The notes beneath the pieces were generated by a model. The model was not told where the DNA came from. It saw nothing but the letters and a program-made list of their open reading frames with translations, and did no database searches. A DNA stretch of 64,000 nucleotides from Pseudomonas sp. C1C7 (GTDB taxonomy: Bacteria > Pseudomonadota > Gammaproteobacteria > Pseudomonadales > Pseudomonadaceae): NCBI RefSeq assembly GCF_013359595.1, contig NZ_JABFMP010000034.1, positions 1-64,000 on the forward strand, written 5' to 3'. The translations under genes and the position numbers were made by a program. Of the stretch, positions 47,604 to 55,708 are shown one piece after another. How positions within the stretch are numbered: the stretch's first letter is position 1; the number at the start of each line of letters is the position of its first letter.

Positions 47604-47685
47604 CCGGCCTCTTCGCGGGCAAGCCCGCTCCCACAATGGTCCGGCGTACACCGATCAACTGCGGGCTTGCCCGCGAAGAGGCCGG
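47604..47685. repeat. REP pair, family A
   Basis: CGGCCTCTTCGCGGGCAAGC and GCTTGCCCGCGAAGAGGCCG face each other after the regulator gene; the central part is eroded. Confidence 0.85.
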
Positions 47686-47713
47686 TAAAGGCAACAAATG
47701 ACTACAAGCCTCA

Positions 47714-47731
47714 TGAGCGACTTTCCGCTCA
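47714..47731 (+). promoter_or_regulatory. Putative activator site 1 for the permease promoter
   Basis: TGAGCGACTTTCCGCTCA is an inverted repeat (TGAGCG/CGCTCA, 6 bases between), 73 bases before the sigma-54 -24 element. Confidence 0.65.
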
Positions 47732-47747
47732 CGCCCAGCTGTATATA

Positions 47748-47763
47748 AGCGGATTTCCGCTCA
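47748..47763 (+). promoter_or_regulatory. Putative activator site 2 for the permease promoter
   Basis: AGCGGA-TT-TCCGCT (47748-47761) is a perfect dyad that shares TTTCCGCTCA with site 1; the centres are about 32 bases apart, three helical turns. Confidence 0.65.
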
Positions 47764-47803
47764 CCAAAGCGGCTTACCCCCTCTAAACCGGCCCTCTCCG
47801 GTT

Positions 47804-47818
47804 TGGCACAGCTCCTGC
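47804..47818 (+). promoter_or_regulatory. Sigma-54 promoter of the dicarboxylate permease
   Basis: TGGCACAGCTCCTGC keeps GG (47805-47806) and GC (47817-47818) with exactly ten bases between, the spacing required by sigma-54. Initiation is expected near 47829, giving a leader of about 52 bases with AAGGA before ATG. Confidence 0.82.
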
Positions 47819-47881
47819 TATAGCCCCCGCAGGCTGCGTTTCATAACGCTCCGCAAAAACAATTAGATGAAGGATCCTTAG

Positions 47882-49201
47882 ATGGATAACTCCAATACCC
47901 TGCCCCGTGGGTCGGCCGCCGTGCCGGCAAAAGAACGCACCACCTCCAGCCGTATCAAATCCATCTTCAGCGGTTCCGTCGGCAACATGGTCGAGTGGTA
48001 TGACTGGTACGTCTATGCCGCCTTCTCGCTGTACTTTGCCAAGACCTTTTTCCCTGCCGGTTCTTCAACCGCACAGCTGATGAACACCGCTGCGATTTTC
48101 GCCGTGGGCTTTTTGATGCGTCCGATCGGTGGCTGGCTGATGGGCCTGTACGCCGACCGTGCCGGTCGCAAACGTGCACTGATGGCCTCGGTGTACCTGA
48201 TGTGCTTCGGCTCCCTGCTGATCGCCCTGAGCCCGGGTTACGAAACCATCGGTATCGGCGCGCCGATCCTGCTGGTGTTCGCCCGTCTGCTGCAAGGCCT
48301 GTCGGTGGGTGGCGAATACGGCACCTCCGCCACTTACCTGAGCGAGATGGCGACCAAGGAGCGTCGCGGCTTCTACTCCAGCTTCCAGTACGTGACCCTG
48401 ATTTCCGGTCAGCTCATCGCGCTGGCGGTGCTGATCATCCTGCAACAGGTTCTGACCACCGAAGAGCTGTACGCCTGGGGCTGGCGCATTCCATTCGCCA
48501 TCGGCGCACTGTGTGCCGTAGTCGCGCTCTATCTGCGTCGCGGCATGGAAGAAACCGAATCGTTCGTGAAGAAAGACAAAGCCAAGGAAAGCGCGATGCG
48601 CACCTTGCTGCGCCATCCGAAGGAACTGCTGACCGTGGTCGGCCTGACCATGGGCGGTACGCTGGCGTTCTACACCTACACCACCTACATGCAGAAGTAC
48701 CTGGTGAACACCGTCGGCATGAGCATTTCCGACTCCACCACCATTTCCGCCGCCACGCTGTTCCTGTTCATGTGCCTGCAACCGATCATCGGCGGCCTGT
48801 CGGACAAGATCGGACGTCGCCCGATCCTGATCGCCTTCGGCGTGCTCGGGACGATCTTCACCGTGCCGATCCTGATGACTCTGCACACCATCCAGACCTG
48901 GTGGGGCGCGTTCTTCCTGATCATGGCCGCGCTGATCATCGTCAGCGGCTACACCTCGATCAACGCGGTGGTCAAAGCCGAACTGTTCCCGACCGAAATC
49001 CGCGCCCTGGGCGTCGGCCTGCCGTACGCACTGACCGTATCGATCTTCGGCGGTACCGCTGAATACATCGCCCTGTGGTTCAAGAGCATCGGCATGGAAA
49101 CCGGCTACTACTGGTACGTCACCGGCTGTATCGCCATTTCGTTGCTGGTGTACGTCACCATGAAGGACACCCAGAAGCATTCGCGGATCGTTACGGACTA
49201 A
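47882..49201 (+). CDS. kgtP: MFS alpha-ketoglutarate/dicarboxylate:proton symporter
   Basis: This 439-residue transporter has twelve predicted helices and the metabolite:proton symporter signatures NMVEWYDWYVYAAFSLYFAKTF-type helix 1, FLMRPIGGWLMGLYADRAGRKRAL, RLLQGLSVGGEYGTSATYLSEMA and GGLSDKIGRRP. It is most similar to KgtP, which imports alpha-ketoglutarate. In P. aeruginosa the MifS/MifR pair with sigma-54 drives such a transporter (recalled as PA5530); here the pair sits next to it and the promoter carries the matching elements. A terminator follows. Confidence 0.92.
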   Translation: MDNSNTLPRGSAAVPAKERTTSSRIKSIFSGSVGNMVEWYDWYVYAAFSLYFAKTFFPAGSSTAQLMNTAAIFAVGFLMRPIGGWLMGLYADRAGRKRALMASVYLMCFGSLLIALSPGYETIGIGAPILLVFARLLQGLSVGGEYGTSATYLSEMATKERRGFYSSFQYVTLISGQLIALAVLIILQQVLTTEELYAWGWRIPFAIGALCAVVALYLRRGMEETESFVKKDKAKESAMRTLLRHPKELLTVVGLTMGGTLAFYTYTTYMQKYLVNTVGMSISDSTTISAATLFLFMCLQPIIGGLSDKIGRRPILIAFGVLGTIFTVPILMTLHTIQTWWGAFFLIMAALIIVSGYTSINAVVKAELFPTEIRALGVGLPYALTVSIFGGTAEYIALWFKSIGMETGYYWYVTGCIAISLLVYVTMKDTQKHSRIVTD

Positions 49202-49523
49202 GTCCAGCCGCGCTTCACCAAAAGGGGCAGACCGTCGGGGGTCTGCCCCTTTTTCGTGTCTGGAATGCTTGTATGAAAATTCCTTCATCCCCATGGAAGG
49301 CAGATTAATCACGAGTTAATGCCCGCCCTCCATCCTTGATCCTGCCTGATCGATTAATTGCCCTTCGCTCACTCGATGCCTGAAAGCGAAAAAGGCCGAC
49401 GGCTTTAACATCTAATTAATCGATCGTTACTACCATTATTTTGCGCTTTTTAATCAGTTTAATTGGCGTAGCATGAAACCCATGCCCAAGACACAAAACG
49501 CCAAAGAATCTGGAGAAATGAAA
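49202..49523. promoter_or_regulatory. AT-rich control region of the repeat-protein gene
   Basis: These 322 bases hold the permease terminator and then AT-rich sequence. A perfect 12-base inverted repeat is seen: GATCGATTAATT (49348-49359) and AATTAATCGATC (49414-49425), centres 66 bases apart. GATTAATC at 49304-49311 is a related palindrome. No gene is apparent. Confidence 0.5.
49220..49256 (+). terminator. Terminator after the permease gene
   Basis: AAAAGGGGCAGACC-GTCGG-GGGTCTGCCCC is followed by TTTTTC. Confidence 0.9.
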
Positions 49524-49856
49524 ATGAAAACCAAACTGTTCCTCGCCATCGCCCTGTCCGTACTCGCCGCCAACACCTTCGCCGCCGACGGTTTCGACCG
49601 CACTGGCTCCGCCGTTGCAGCGGATGGCTATGACCGCACCGGTTCTGCCACTGTTGCTGCTGACGGCTACGATCGCACCGGTTCCGCCACCGTTGCCGAA
49701 GACGGTTACGACCGCACCAACGGCGCCACCGTTGCCGAAGACGGTTACGACCGCACCAACGGCGCTACCGTTGCCGAAGATGGTTACGACCGCACCAATG
49801 GCGCTACCGTTGCCGAAGATGGTTATGACCGCACAGGTGGTGCGTCCATCAGCTGA
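49524..49856 (+). CDS. Secreted repeat protein built of DGYDRTxxATVAE units
   Basis: This 110-residue protein has a 20-residue signal peptide (MKTKLFLAIALSVLAANTFA) and then only repeats: one 12-residue unit (ADGFDRTGSAVA) and six 13-residue units, consensus (A/E)DGYDRT(G/N)(S/G)ATVA. Each 39-base unit is nearly identical in the middle three copies, which shows recent duplication. There is no cysteine, membrane segment or anchor. The start at 49524 has GGAG eight bases before it; an ATG at 49518 is too close. Repeated Asp-Gly-Tyr-Asp-Arg loops suggest surface or metal contact, but function is unknown. I recall loosely similar DR-rich exported proteins in Pseudomonas. Confidence 0.85.
   Translation: MKTKLFLAIALSVLAANTFAADGFDRTGSAVAADGYDRTGSATVAADGYDRTGSATVAEDGYDRTNGATVAEDGYDRTNGATVAEDGYDRTNGATVAEDGYDRTGGASIS
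49584..49856 (+). repeat. Coding tandem repeat, seven 36-39 base units
   Basis: The unit begins at GACGGTTACGACCGCACC or a variant. Copies 4 to 6 differ only at scattered third positions, for example GACGG/GATGG and AACGG/AATGG, so the array is young and can change in copy number. Confidence 0.9.
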
Positions 49857-49875
49857 TTCACCCAGCGTGACAGCA

Positions 49876-49905
49876 AAGCCCGGCTTCGGCCGGGCTTGGT
49901 CGTTT
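49876..49905 (+). terminator. Weak terminator after the repeat-protein gene
   Basis: AAGCCCGGC-TTCG-GCCGGGCTT is a perfect stem, but the T tract (GGTCGTTTC) is poor. Confidence 0.55.
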
Positions 49906-49940
49906 CCGGGGGGCAGCAAAAAACGGTACAACACCCAATC

Positions 49941-50030
49941 TGTAGGAGCTGCCGAGTGCAACGAGGCTGCGATCTTTTGACTTTCAAAAGCAGGATCAAA
50001 AGATCGCAGCCTGCGGCAGCTCCTGCAGGA
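49941..50030. repeat. REP pair, family B
   Basis: TGTAGGAGCTGCCGAGTGCA is altered by a short insertion relative to other copies; the right arm GATCGCAGCCTGCGGCAGCT is regular. Confidence 0.85.
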
Positions 50031-50100
50031 AATGGGATTGGCTGGAAAAATGTCGTGCGGCCTTGCACCATGGGCGACTTGTGAACTCCAGGATTGCCCC

Positions 50101-50745
50101 ATGCCCGACGACATCCACTTCTACGAACCCGCCAACGGCCACGGCCTGCCTCACGATCCGTTCAACGCGATCGTCGGCCCTCGCCCCATTGGCTGGATCT
50201 CTTCACAGGATGCCGAGGGCCGGTTGAACCTGGCGCCTTACAGCTTCTTCAACGCCTTCAACTACATTCCGCCGATCATTGGTTTTTCCAGCATCGGTCG
50301 CAAAGACAGCCTGAACAACATCGAACAGACCGGCGAATTCGCCTGGAACCTGGCGACCCGGCCGCTGGCCGAGCAGATGAACCAGAGCTGTGCCAACGTC
50401 GGTCCCGAGGTCGACGAGTTCGAGCTGTCGGGCTTGACCCCGGTGGCCTCGAAAATCATCTCGGTGCCACGGGTGGCCGAAACCCCGGTGTCCTTCGAGT
50501 GCAAGGTCACGCAGATCATTCAGTTGCAGCGCGCGGACGCAAACGTGGTGCCGAGCTGGCTGATCCTCGGCGAAGTGGTCGCCGTGCATATCGCCAAATG
50601 GCTATTGAAGGACGGGGTCTACGACACCGCCGCGGCAGAACCGATTCTGCGCGGCGGCGGGCCGGCGGATTACTTCCAGCTGGGGCCCGAGGCGTTGTTC
50701 AAGATGTATCGCCCGGGGGCGAAGAACCCCCAGTCTGCCAAATAG
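50101..50745 (+). CDS. Flavin reductase-like protein
   Basis: This 214-residue protein belongs to the flavin-reductase/FMN-binding split-barrel family: FNAIVGPRPIGWISSQDAEGRLNLAPYSFFNAF and IGFSSIGRKDSLNNIEQTGEF. It would bind FMN and reduce flavin with NAD(P)H, or act as a reductase partner of a monooxygenase. The start MPDDIHFYEP has AGGA seven bases upstream. Its stop codon abuts the stop of the next, opposite-strand gene with no base between. Confidence 0.9.
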   Translation: MPDDIHFYEPANGHGLPHDPFNAIVGPRPIGWISSQDAEGRLNLAPYSFFNAFNYIPPIIGFSSIGRKDSLNNIEQTGEFAWNLATRPLAEQMNQSCANVGPEVDEFELSGLTPVASKIISVPRVAETPVSFECKVTQIIQLQRADANVVPSWLILGEVVAVHIAKWLLKDGVYDTAAAEPILRGGGPADYFQLGPEALFKMYRPGAKNPQSAK

Positions 50746-50976
50746 CTACCAGATCAACTCGCCGTCTTCGCTGACATCCTTGAGATTGGCGAGCTCCCGG
50801 GCCGCCGCTTCGTCGGCGTCCATGGCGGTCTTGAAGGTCTGCTCTTCCAGCAGCTTGTTGAAACGAGGCGCACCGGAGCCGTCGATGGCTTTGGTGGCGA
50901 TTGCCGCGTAATACCCGCCTTCGCGGGGGACTACAGCCGATACGGCTTCGAAGTGTTCAAAGGCTTTGCGTGCCAT
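50746..50976 (-). CDS. Small unknown protein
   Basis: This 76-residue protein (MARKAFEHFEAVSAVVPREG, then GYYAAIATKAIDGSGAPRF) looks like a compact alpha/beta fold, with an acidic helix at AMDADEAAARELANLKD and a terminal GELIW. AGGA lies about 8 bases upstream. An earlier ATG at 50985 is too near that site. I do not recognise a family. It ends exactly at the flavin-reductase stop and precedes the monooxygenase-like gene on the opposite side. Confidence 0.78.
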   Translation of the reverse strand: MARKAFEHFEAVSAVVPREGGYYAAIATKAIDGSGAPRFNKLLEEQTFKTAMDADEAAARELANLKDVSEDGELIW

Positions 50977-51017
50977 GTCATACATCCTGGCTGATTGAGA
51001 AAGCCGCCATTAAACCC

Positions 51018-51371
51018 TCAACCCGCCAGTTTGTGTACCGCCGCTGCGGATTGACGCAGGGCCTGGGCCTCCGACACTTCCTTGAAGGTGTGGAAATCCA
51101 GGCTGTTGACCACCAGGTCCTGCACCAGCTCGGCAAACACCTCCATGGCCGGGGTGCTGAAATACGCGGTCATGGCCTGTTGATTGGCCCAGAAGCCGGA
51201 CACCAGCCACAGGTCCGGATCGCCTTGCGAATGCTGCAGGGCGAAACTCAGGCAGCCCGAGGCCGCGCGGGACGGCTCGATCAGCGCGCTCAGGCGCACA
51301 CCCAGCTCTTGCGAACGCCCGGCGCGTGCCCGGACAAAAGCCATATGACTGACGGGGATCTGTTTCGACAT
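51018..51371 (-). CDS. Antibiotic-biosynthesis-monooxygenase-fold protein
   Basis: This 117-residue protein has an ABM/ferredoxin-like dimeric barrel: HMAFVRARAGRSQELGVRLSALIEPSRAASGCLSFALQHS and SGFWANQQAMTAYFSTPAMEVFAEL. Members oxidise aromatic or quinol substrates without cofactor, or are heme-degrading relatives. The start at 51371 follows GGGAGG; an upstream reading frame adds 45 unlikely residues. It is divergent from an AraC regulator that probably controls it. Confidence 0.88.
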   Translation of the reverse strand: MSKQIPVSHMAFVRARAGRSQELGVRLSALIEPSRAASGCLSFALQHSQGDPDLWLVSGFWANQQAMTAYFSTPAMEVFAELVQDLVVNSLDFHTFKEVSEAQALRQSAAAVHKLAG

Positions 51372-51706
51372 GTTCAATCCTCCCGGGGAGTGGCGTGGCA
51401 GCCTGGGACGGGCTGCGACAGGATCAAAGGTTAAGGGGTGCCGCGCCCGCGTCGTTAGTCGATTCCTGCCGCTGCGTTGCACGATCCTGCGAAAGAGCCG
51501 TGGCAACCTGTAAAAATATGTAAAACCCGGTCACGGTTCCGTCACACGAGTTTCAAGCAAGTTTCGCCCTCTACGTCCTGCCATGTCCGGGCCGATTCAC
51601 AAGCCCGTGCAGAATCAGGCAAGCATGATGCAGGATGTGTCTACCGCTCTCGCTTGCACAAACTTATGCTCGGCCCATTACCGATGCGTTAACGAGGATG
51701 CCTGGC
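51372..51706. promoter_or_regulatory. Divergent control region, monooxygenase-like gene / AraC regulator
   Basis: The 335 bases hold no gene. A direct repeat TGCAG(A/G)AT occurs at 51608-51615 and 51629-51636, spaced 21 bases (two helical turns), as expected for AraC half-sites. Confidence 0.5.
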
Positions 51707-52636
51707 ATGTCTTCATTCGATCAGTTTCAAGCCCCCGCGGATGCAGAGATGGAAAAGCAGCGCGCGGAACTGGCGGCGATCATCCGGCGCACCACCGGCG
51801 AAGATGGCAGTTATGCCACCGCCATCGATTCGCTGTTCATGTCGCGCCACAGCCAGAACCACGAATTCGCCCCGGTGCTCGCCCAACCCGCGCTGTGCAT
51901 CATGGCCCAGGGCCGCAAGGAGGTGCGGCTGGCGGACGAGTACTTCAATTACGATCCGCTCAATTACCTGGTGGTGTCGGTGTCGATGCCGCTCAGCGGG
52001 CGTGTGGTCAATGTCACGGCCGCAGAACCGATCCTCGCGGTTCGCCTGGACATCGACCCTACGGAAATCACCGCGCTGATCGCCGACGCCGGGCCCATGG
52101 GCGTCCCGGCGCGGCCAACCGGACGCGGGCTGTACGTGGAACGCCTGGACAGCGCGATGCTCGATGCGGTGCTGCGCCTGGCACGATTACTCGACACACC
52201 GAAAGACATCGCCATGCTCGCGCCGCTGATTCGCCGGGAAATTCTCTATCGCCTGCTGCGCAGTCCCCAGGGTCATCGGCTGTACGAAATCGCCATTGCC
52301 AACAGCCAAAGCCACCGCATCAGCCAGGCGATCAAATGGCTCAACGGCAACTTCGAGCAGCCGTTGCGCATCGATGATCTGGCCAGGGAAGTGAACCTGA
52401 GCGTGTCGACCCTGCATCACCGCTTCAAGGCAATGACGGCGATGAGTCCGTTGCAGTATCAGAAGCAGCTGCGCTTGCAGGAGGCGCGGCGGCTGATGCT
52501 GGCCGAAGGGCTGGAGGCTTCGGCGGCGGGGTATCGCGTCGGGTATGAGAGCCCGTCGCAGTTCAGCCGGGAGTACAGCCGGTTGTTCGGTGCGCCGCCG
52601 TTGCGGGATTTGGCGCGGTTGCGGTTGTCCGTCTAA
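51707..52636 (+). CDS. AraC-family transcriptional regulator
   Basis: This 309-residue regulator has an AraC_N domain (about 30-185; ALCIMAQGRKEVRLADEYFNYDPLNYLVVS) and two helix-turn-helix units at the C-terminus (IDDLAREVNLSVSTLHHRFKAMTAMSPLQYQKQLRLQEARRLM and AGYRVGYESPSQFSREYSRLFG). Members of this subgroup usually activate an adjacent oxidoreductase gene in response to an aldehyde or related electrophile. The start at 51707 has GAGG nine bases upstream. Confidence 0.92.
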   Translation: MSSFDQFQAPADAEMEKQRAELAAIIRRTTGEDGSYATAIDSLFMSRHSQNHEFAPVLAQPALCIMAQGRKEVRLADEYFNYDPLNYLVVSVSMPLSGRVVNVTAAEPILAVRLDIDPTEITALIADAGPMGVPARPTGRGLYVERLDSAMLDAVLRLARLLDTPKDIAMLAPLIRREILYRLLRSPQGHRLYEIAIANSQSHRISQAIKWLNGNFEQPLRIDDLAREVNLSVSTLHHRFKAMTAMSPLQYQKQLRLQEARRLMLAEGLEASAAGYRVGYESPSQFSREYSRLFGAPPLRDLARLRLSV

Positions 52637-52643
52637 CGGATTG

Positions 52644-52752
52644 CCTCCCCCTTGCAGGAGCGAGGCTTGCCCGCGAAGGCTATTTCGGATTCAACATTGA
52701 TGCTGGCCGATATGACGCTTTCGCGGGCAAGCCTCGCTCCTACAGGGGGAGG
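52644..52752. repeat. REP pair, family A
   Basis: CCTCCCCCTTGCAGGAGCGA on the left and the matching CTCCTACAGGGGGAGG on the right give an outer stem that is longer than usual. Confidence 0.88.
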
Positions 52753-52761
52753 TGGTGAGCA

Positions 52762-53817
52762 TTACGCCCCCAGCACCCGACAAGCCTCAGCCGGCAAGGT
52801 CACCGACACCGGATGCCCGATGTTCAACCCGATCCCTTGATTCGGCGTGCTCAGCGCAGTGAAGGTCACCCCGGAACACTCCACCGTGGTCTCGATGGTC
52901 GCGCCGATATCGCGCACGAACGTCACCTTGCCCAGCAGACGATTACCCGCCGACGCCTGCGGCGCCGACAGTTGCAGGTCTTCGGGGCGAATCAGCATCT
53001 TCACCTTCTCCCCCACCACAATGCTGCTGCAGATCGGCACCTGCAGAGCGTCGCCGCCCGGCAGGCTGACCTTGCCGTCGCCCAGCGCCGTGGCCGGGAA
53101 GATGTTGCCGGAGCCGATGAAGTCGGCGACGAATTCGTTGGCCGGGTGCCGGTAGATCTCGATCGGCGTACCCACCTGTTGCACCCGATGCTCACCCAGC
53201 ACCACCACGATATCGGCCATGGTCATGGCCTCGCGCTGATCGTGGGTCACCATGATGGTGGTGATGTTCAGGCGTTGTTGCAGCTGACGGATTTCCACCT
53301 GCATCGATTCGCGCAGCTTGGCGTCCAGCGCCGACAGCGGCTCGTCGAGCAGGAGAATTTTCGGGTGCGAGGCAATCGCCCGGGCAATCGCCACGCGCTG
53401 GCGTTGGCCGCCGGACAGCTTGGCCACCGGACGATCGATCATCGGCTTGAGCTGGATCAGCTCCAGCAACTCCACCACCCGCTTGTGCTGATCAGCCTTG
53501 CTGACGCCGCGCAGCTTCAGCGGATAGGCGATGTTCTCCCCCACCGTCATGTGCGGGAACAACGCCAGGGATTGAAAGACCATGCCGAAATTGCGCAGGT
53601 GCGCCGGGGTGTGGCCGATGTCTTCGCCGTCCAGGCGGATCTCGCCGCCGGTCAGGGATTCGAGCCCGGCGATCATCCGCAGCAGAGTGGTCTTGCCACA
53701 GCCCGAAGGCCCGAGGAAACACACCAGCTTGCCCTCGGGCAAATGCAGGTTCACATCCTTTACCGCGCAGGCCGAGCCGTAATGTTTCTCGACGTTTTCC
53801 AGAATCAGACCAGACAT
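52762..53817 (-). CDS. Polyamine-type ABC transporter ATPase
   Basis: This 351-residue ATPase shows Walker A GPSGCGKTTLLRMIAG, the ABC signature LSGGQRQRVAIARAI, Walker B ILLLDEPLSALD, and a C-terminal TOBE domain (about 285-350). It matches PotA/PotG-type spermidine/putrescine and related iron/aminoalkanoate importers. Last gene of a four-gene transporter operon on the minus strand, 18 bases after the second permease. Confidence 0.95.
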   Translation of the reverse strand: MSGLILENVEKHYGSACAVKDVNLHLPEGKLVCFLGPSGCGKTTLLRMIAGLESLTGGEIRLDGEDIGHTPAHLRNFGMVFQSLALFPHMTVGENIAYPLKLRGVSKADQHKRVVELLELIQLKPMIDRPVAKLSGGQRQRVAIARAIASHPKILLLDEPLSALDAKLRESMQVEIRQLQQRLNITTIMVTHDQREAMTMADIVVVLGEHRVQQVGTPIEIYRHPANEFVADFIGSGNIFPATALGDGKVSLPGGDALQVPICSSIVVGEKVKMLIRPEDLQLSAPQASAGNRLLGKVTFVRDIGATIETTVECSGVTFTALSTPNQGIGLNIGHPVSVTLPAEACRVLGA

Positions 53818-53835
53818 AAGAACTACCTCAAGAAA

Positions 53836-54684
53836 TCAGAACGAAACGCCACCTTCACCAACCAGCTTCTCCAGCGCCCAGATCAGGACGAAGTCGATCA
53901 GCACGATCAGCACGGCAAACGAAAATACGGTGGGGTCCAGGGACGACACGGTGCGGCTGTACATCCAGATCGGCACGGTCATCACGTCGATGGTGTAGAG
54001 GAAATAGGTCACGGTGAATTCGTTGAACGAGACGATGAACGCCAGCAGCATGCCCGCCAGAATCCCCGACTTCATCAACGGCACCACCACATCGACAATC
54101 GCCCGCATGGGAGAGGCACCAAGCATTTGCGCGGCCTCTTCCACTTCAGTACCGATGGAGAGCATGGCTGCCGTGCAGTTCTTCACCACGAAGGGCAAGG
54201 CGAGAATCACGTGGGCGATCACCAGGCGCGAGGTGGTCATGTGGAACGGCAGGCTGTCGAACACCAGCAGCAGGGCCAGGCCCAGCACCACCATCGGGAA
54301 CACCAGTGGCAGCGACATCAGTTGCAGCGCCACGGCCTTGCCGCGGAACTCGCAACGGGTCAGCGCGTAGGCCGCCGGCACCGCGATCAGCGTGGCGAAG
54401 ATCATGGTCAGGCACGACACCAGCAGGCTGGTGGCCATGGCTTGGCCGAGGCTCAGCACATCGCTGGCGTCCGGCGAGACGAAGGTATGCCAGGCCGCCT
54501 TGTACCACTGCAGGCTGTAGCTGGTGGGCGGAAAGTCGAGGTTGGCCGAGCCGCTGAACGACATGACGATCATGGTCAGGATCGGCAGCACCGCCAGAAA
54601 CAGGATGACGCCCGAGAGGCTCCCGGCGAACTTTCCGGTCTCGCCCGGCAGCAGCGACTGGCGCTTTTTGATCAGGGTACTCAT
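53836..54684 (-). CDS. ABC transporter permease, PotC-like
   Basis: This 282-residue inner-membrane protein has six helices and the EAA-type loop EEAAQMLGASPMRAIVDVVVPLM (near residues 185-207). It pairs with the next permease. The start overlaps the upstream permease stop by 4 bases. Confidence 0.94.
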   Translation of the reverse strand: MSTLIKKRQSLLPGETGKFAGSLSGVILFLAVLPILTMIVMSFSGSANLDFPPTSYSLQWYKAAWHTFVSPDASDVLSLGQAMATSLLVSCLTMIFATLIAVPAAYALTRCEFRGKAVALQLMSLPLVFPMVVLGLALLLVFDSLPFHMTTSRLVIAHVILALPFVVKNCTAAMLSIGTEVEEAAQMLGASPMRAIVDVVVPLMKSGILAGMLLAFIVSFNEFTVTYFLYTIDVMTVPIWMYSRTVSSLDPTVFSFAVLIVLIDFVLIWALEKLVGEGGVSF

Positions 54685-55589
54685 TGCGAAGCCTCCAGCA
54701 TGCGCCGACGACGGCCAGTGATGTATTCGGACAGCGTCATGATCACCAGGGTGGTGACGATCAGCACCACACCGGCGGCGGACGCGGCGGGCCAGTTCAT
54801 CAGCGGGGCGATCTGGTCATGCACCATCACCGCCAGCATCGGCACGCGACGGCCACCGAGCAGCAGCGGCACCACGAAACTGCTGGCGTTGTAGGCGAAC
54901 ACCAGGGTCGCGCCGGTGATGATCCCCGGCAGGCTCATGGGCAACACCACCTGGCGAAACACCTGCAGGCGACTGGCGCCGAGGGTGGCGGCCGCTTCTT
55001 CGTAACTGCGGGCGACGCCGCGCATGGCGCTGGCAATCGGCAACACGGCCAGCGGGAAAGCGGTCTGCACCAGGCCCATCAATACGCCGTTCTGGTTGTA
55101 CAGCAGCATGATCGGGCGCTTGATCAGGCCCAGGCCCATCAGCGCCTGGTTGAGCATCCCGCCCGGGCCGAGAATCACCAGCCAGCCGTAGCTTTGCAGC
55201 AACAGGTTGACCAGCAGCGGCAGCAGCACCGCCGCCAGGAAAACCCGGCGCACGAAGGGCGAGGTCAGGCGCGACATGGTGTAGGCCACCGGAATGGCCA
55301 GCGCCACGGCGATCACCGCACTGATCGCGGCCAGACGCAGGGTCAGCAGCAGGGACTTGAGGTAATAGGGTTCGAGCAATTGGGCGTAGCTGGCCAGGCT
55401 GAACCCGGACCATTCCGCGCCCTTGGTGCCCACGCTCATGCGCAGTACCAGAAGGCTCGCGGCAATCAGCACACCCAGAAACAGCATCGACGGCGTGAGG
55501 AAAAACCAGGCACGGGCCGTCGGCGAAACACCGCGATCGGCGCGCACGGGGGCGGCACTCACCGGATGGGTCAGAGGTTGGTGTTCCAT
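54681..55589 (-). CDS. ABC transporter permease, PotB-like
   Basis: This 302-residue permease has six helices and the EAA loop YEEAAATLGASRLQVFRQVVLPM. The start MEHQPLTH is preferred over a TTG eight codons earlier. It is 120 bases downstream of the binding-protein gene; a degenerate half repeat (55645-55682) lies between. Confidence 0.93.
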   Translation of the reverse strand: MEHQPLTHPVSAAPVRADRGVSPTARAWFFLTPSMLFLGVLIAASLLVLRMSVGTKGAEWSGFSLASYAQLLEPYYLKSLLLTLRLAAISAVIAVALAIPVAYTMSRLTSPFVRRVFLAAVLLPLLVNLLLQSYGWLVILGPGGMLNQALMGLGLIKRPIMLLYNQNGVLMGLVQTAFPLAVLPIASAMRGVARSYEEAAATLGASRLQVFRQVVLPMSLPGIITGATLVFAYNASSFVVPLLLGGRRVPMLAVMVHDQIAPLMNWPAASAAGVVLIVTTLVIMTLSEYITGRRRRMLEASQ

Positions 55590-55644
55590 AGCAAGGGTCT
55601 CGTCAATGGACAATCATTGGCGAAGGAGTCCCTGAATCCCCGAT

Positions 55645-55682
55645 CCCTGCAGGAGCTGCCGAAGGCTGCTCCTGCAGGGGGC
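55645..55682. repeat. Degenerate family-B repeat
   Basis: CTGCAGGAGCTGCCGAAGGC followed at once by TGCTCCTGCAGGGGG is a short, eroded form of the family-B element, inside the transporter operon. Confidence 0.75.
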
Positions 55683-55708
55683 TATTCAGGCCCGACGCCT
55701 AACGCGGA

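Noticed and set aside
49584..49856. Possible CRISPR-like array (regular 39-base units)
   Set aside because: Units are contiguous with no spacers and keep a reading frame after a signal peptide, so it is a coding repeat.
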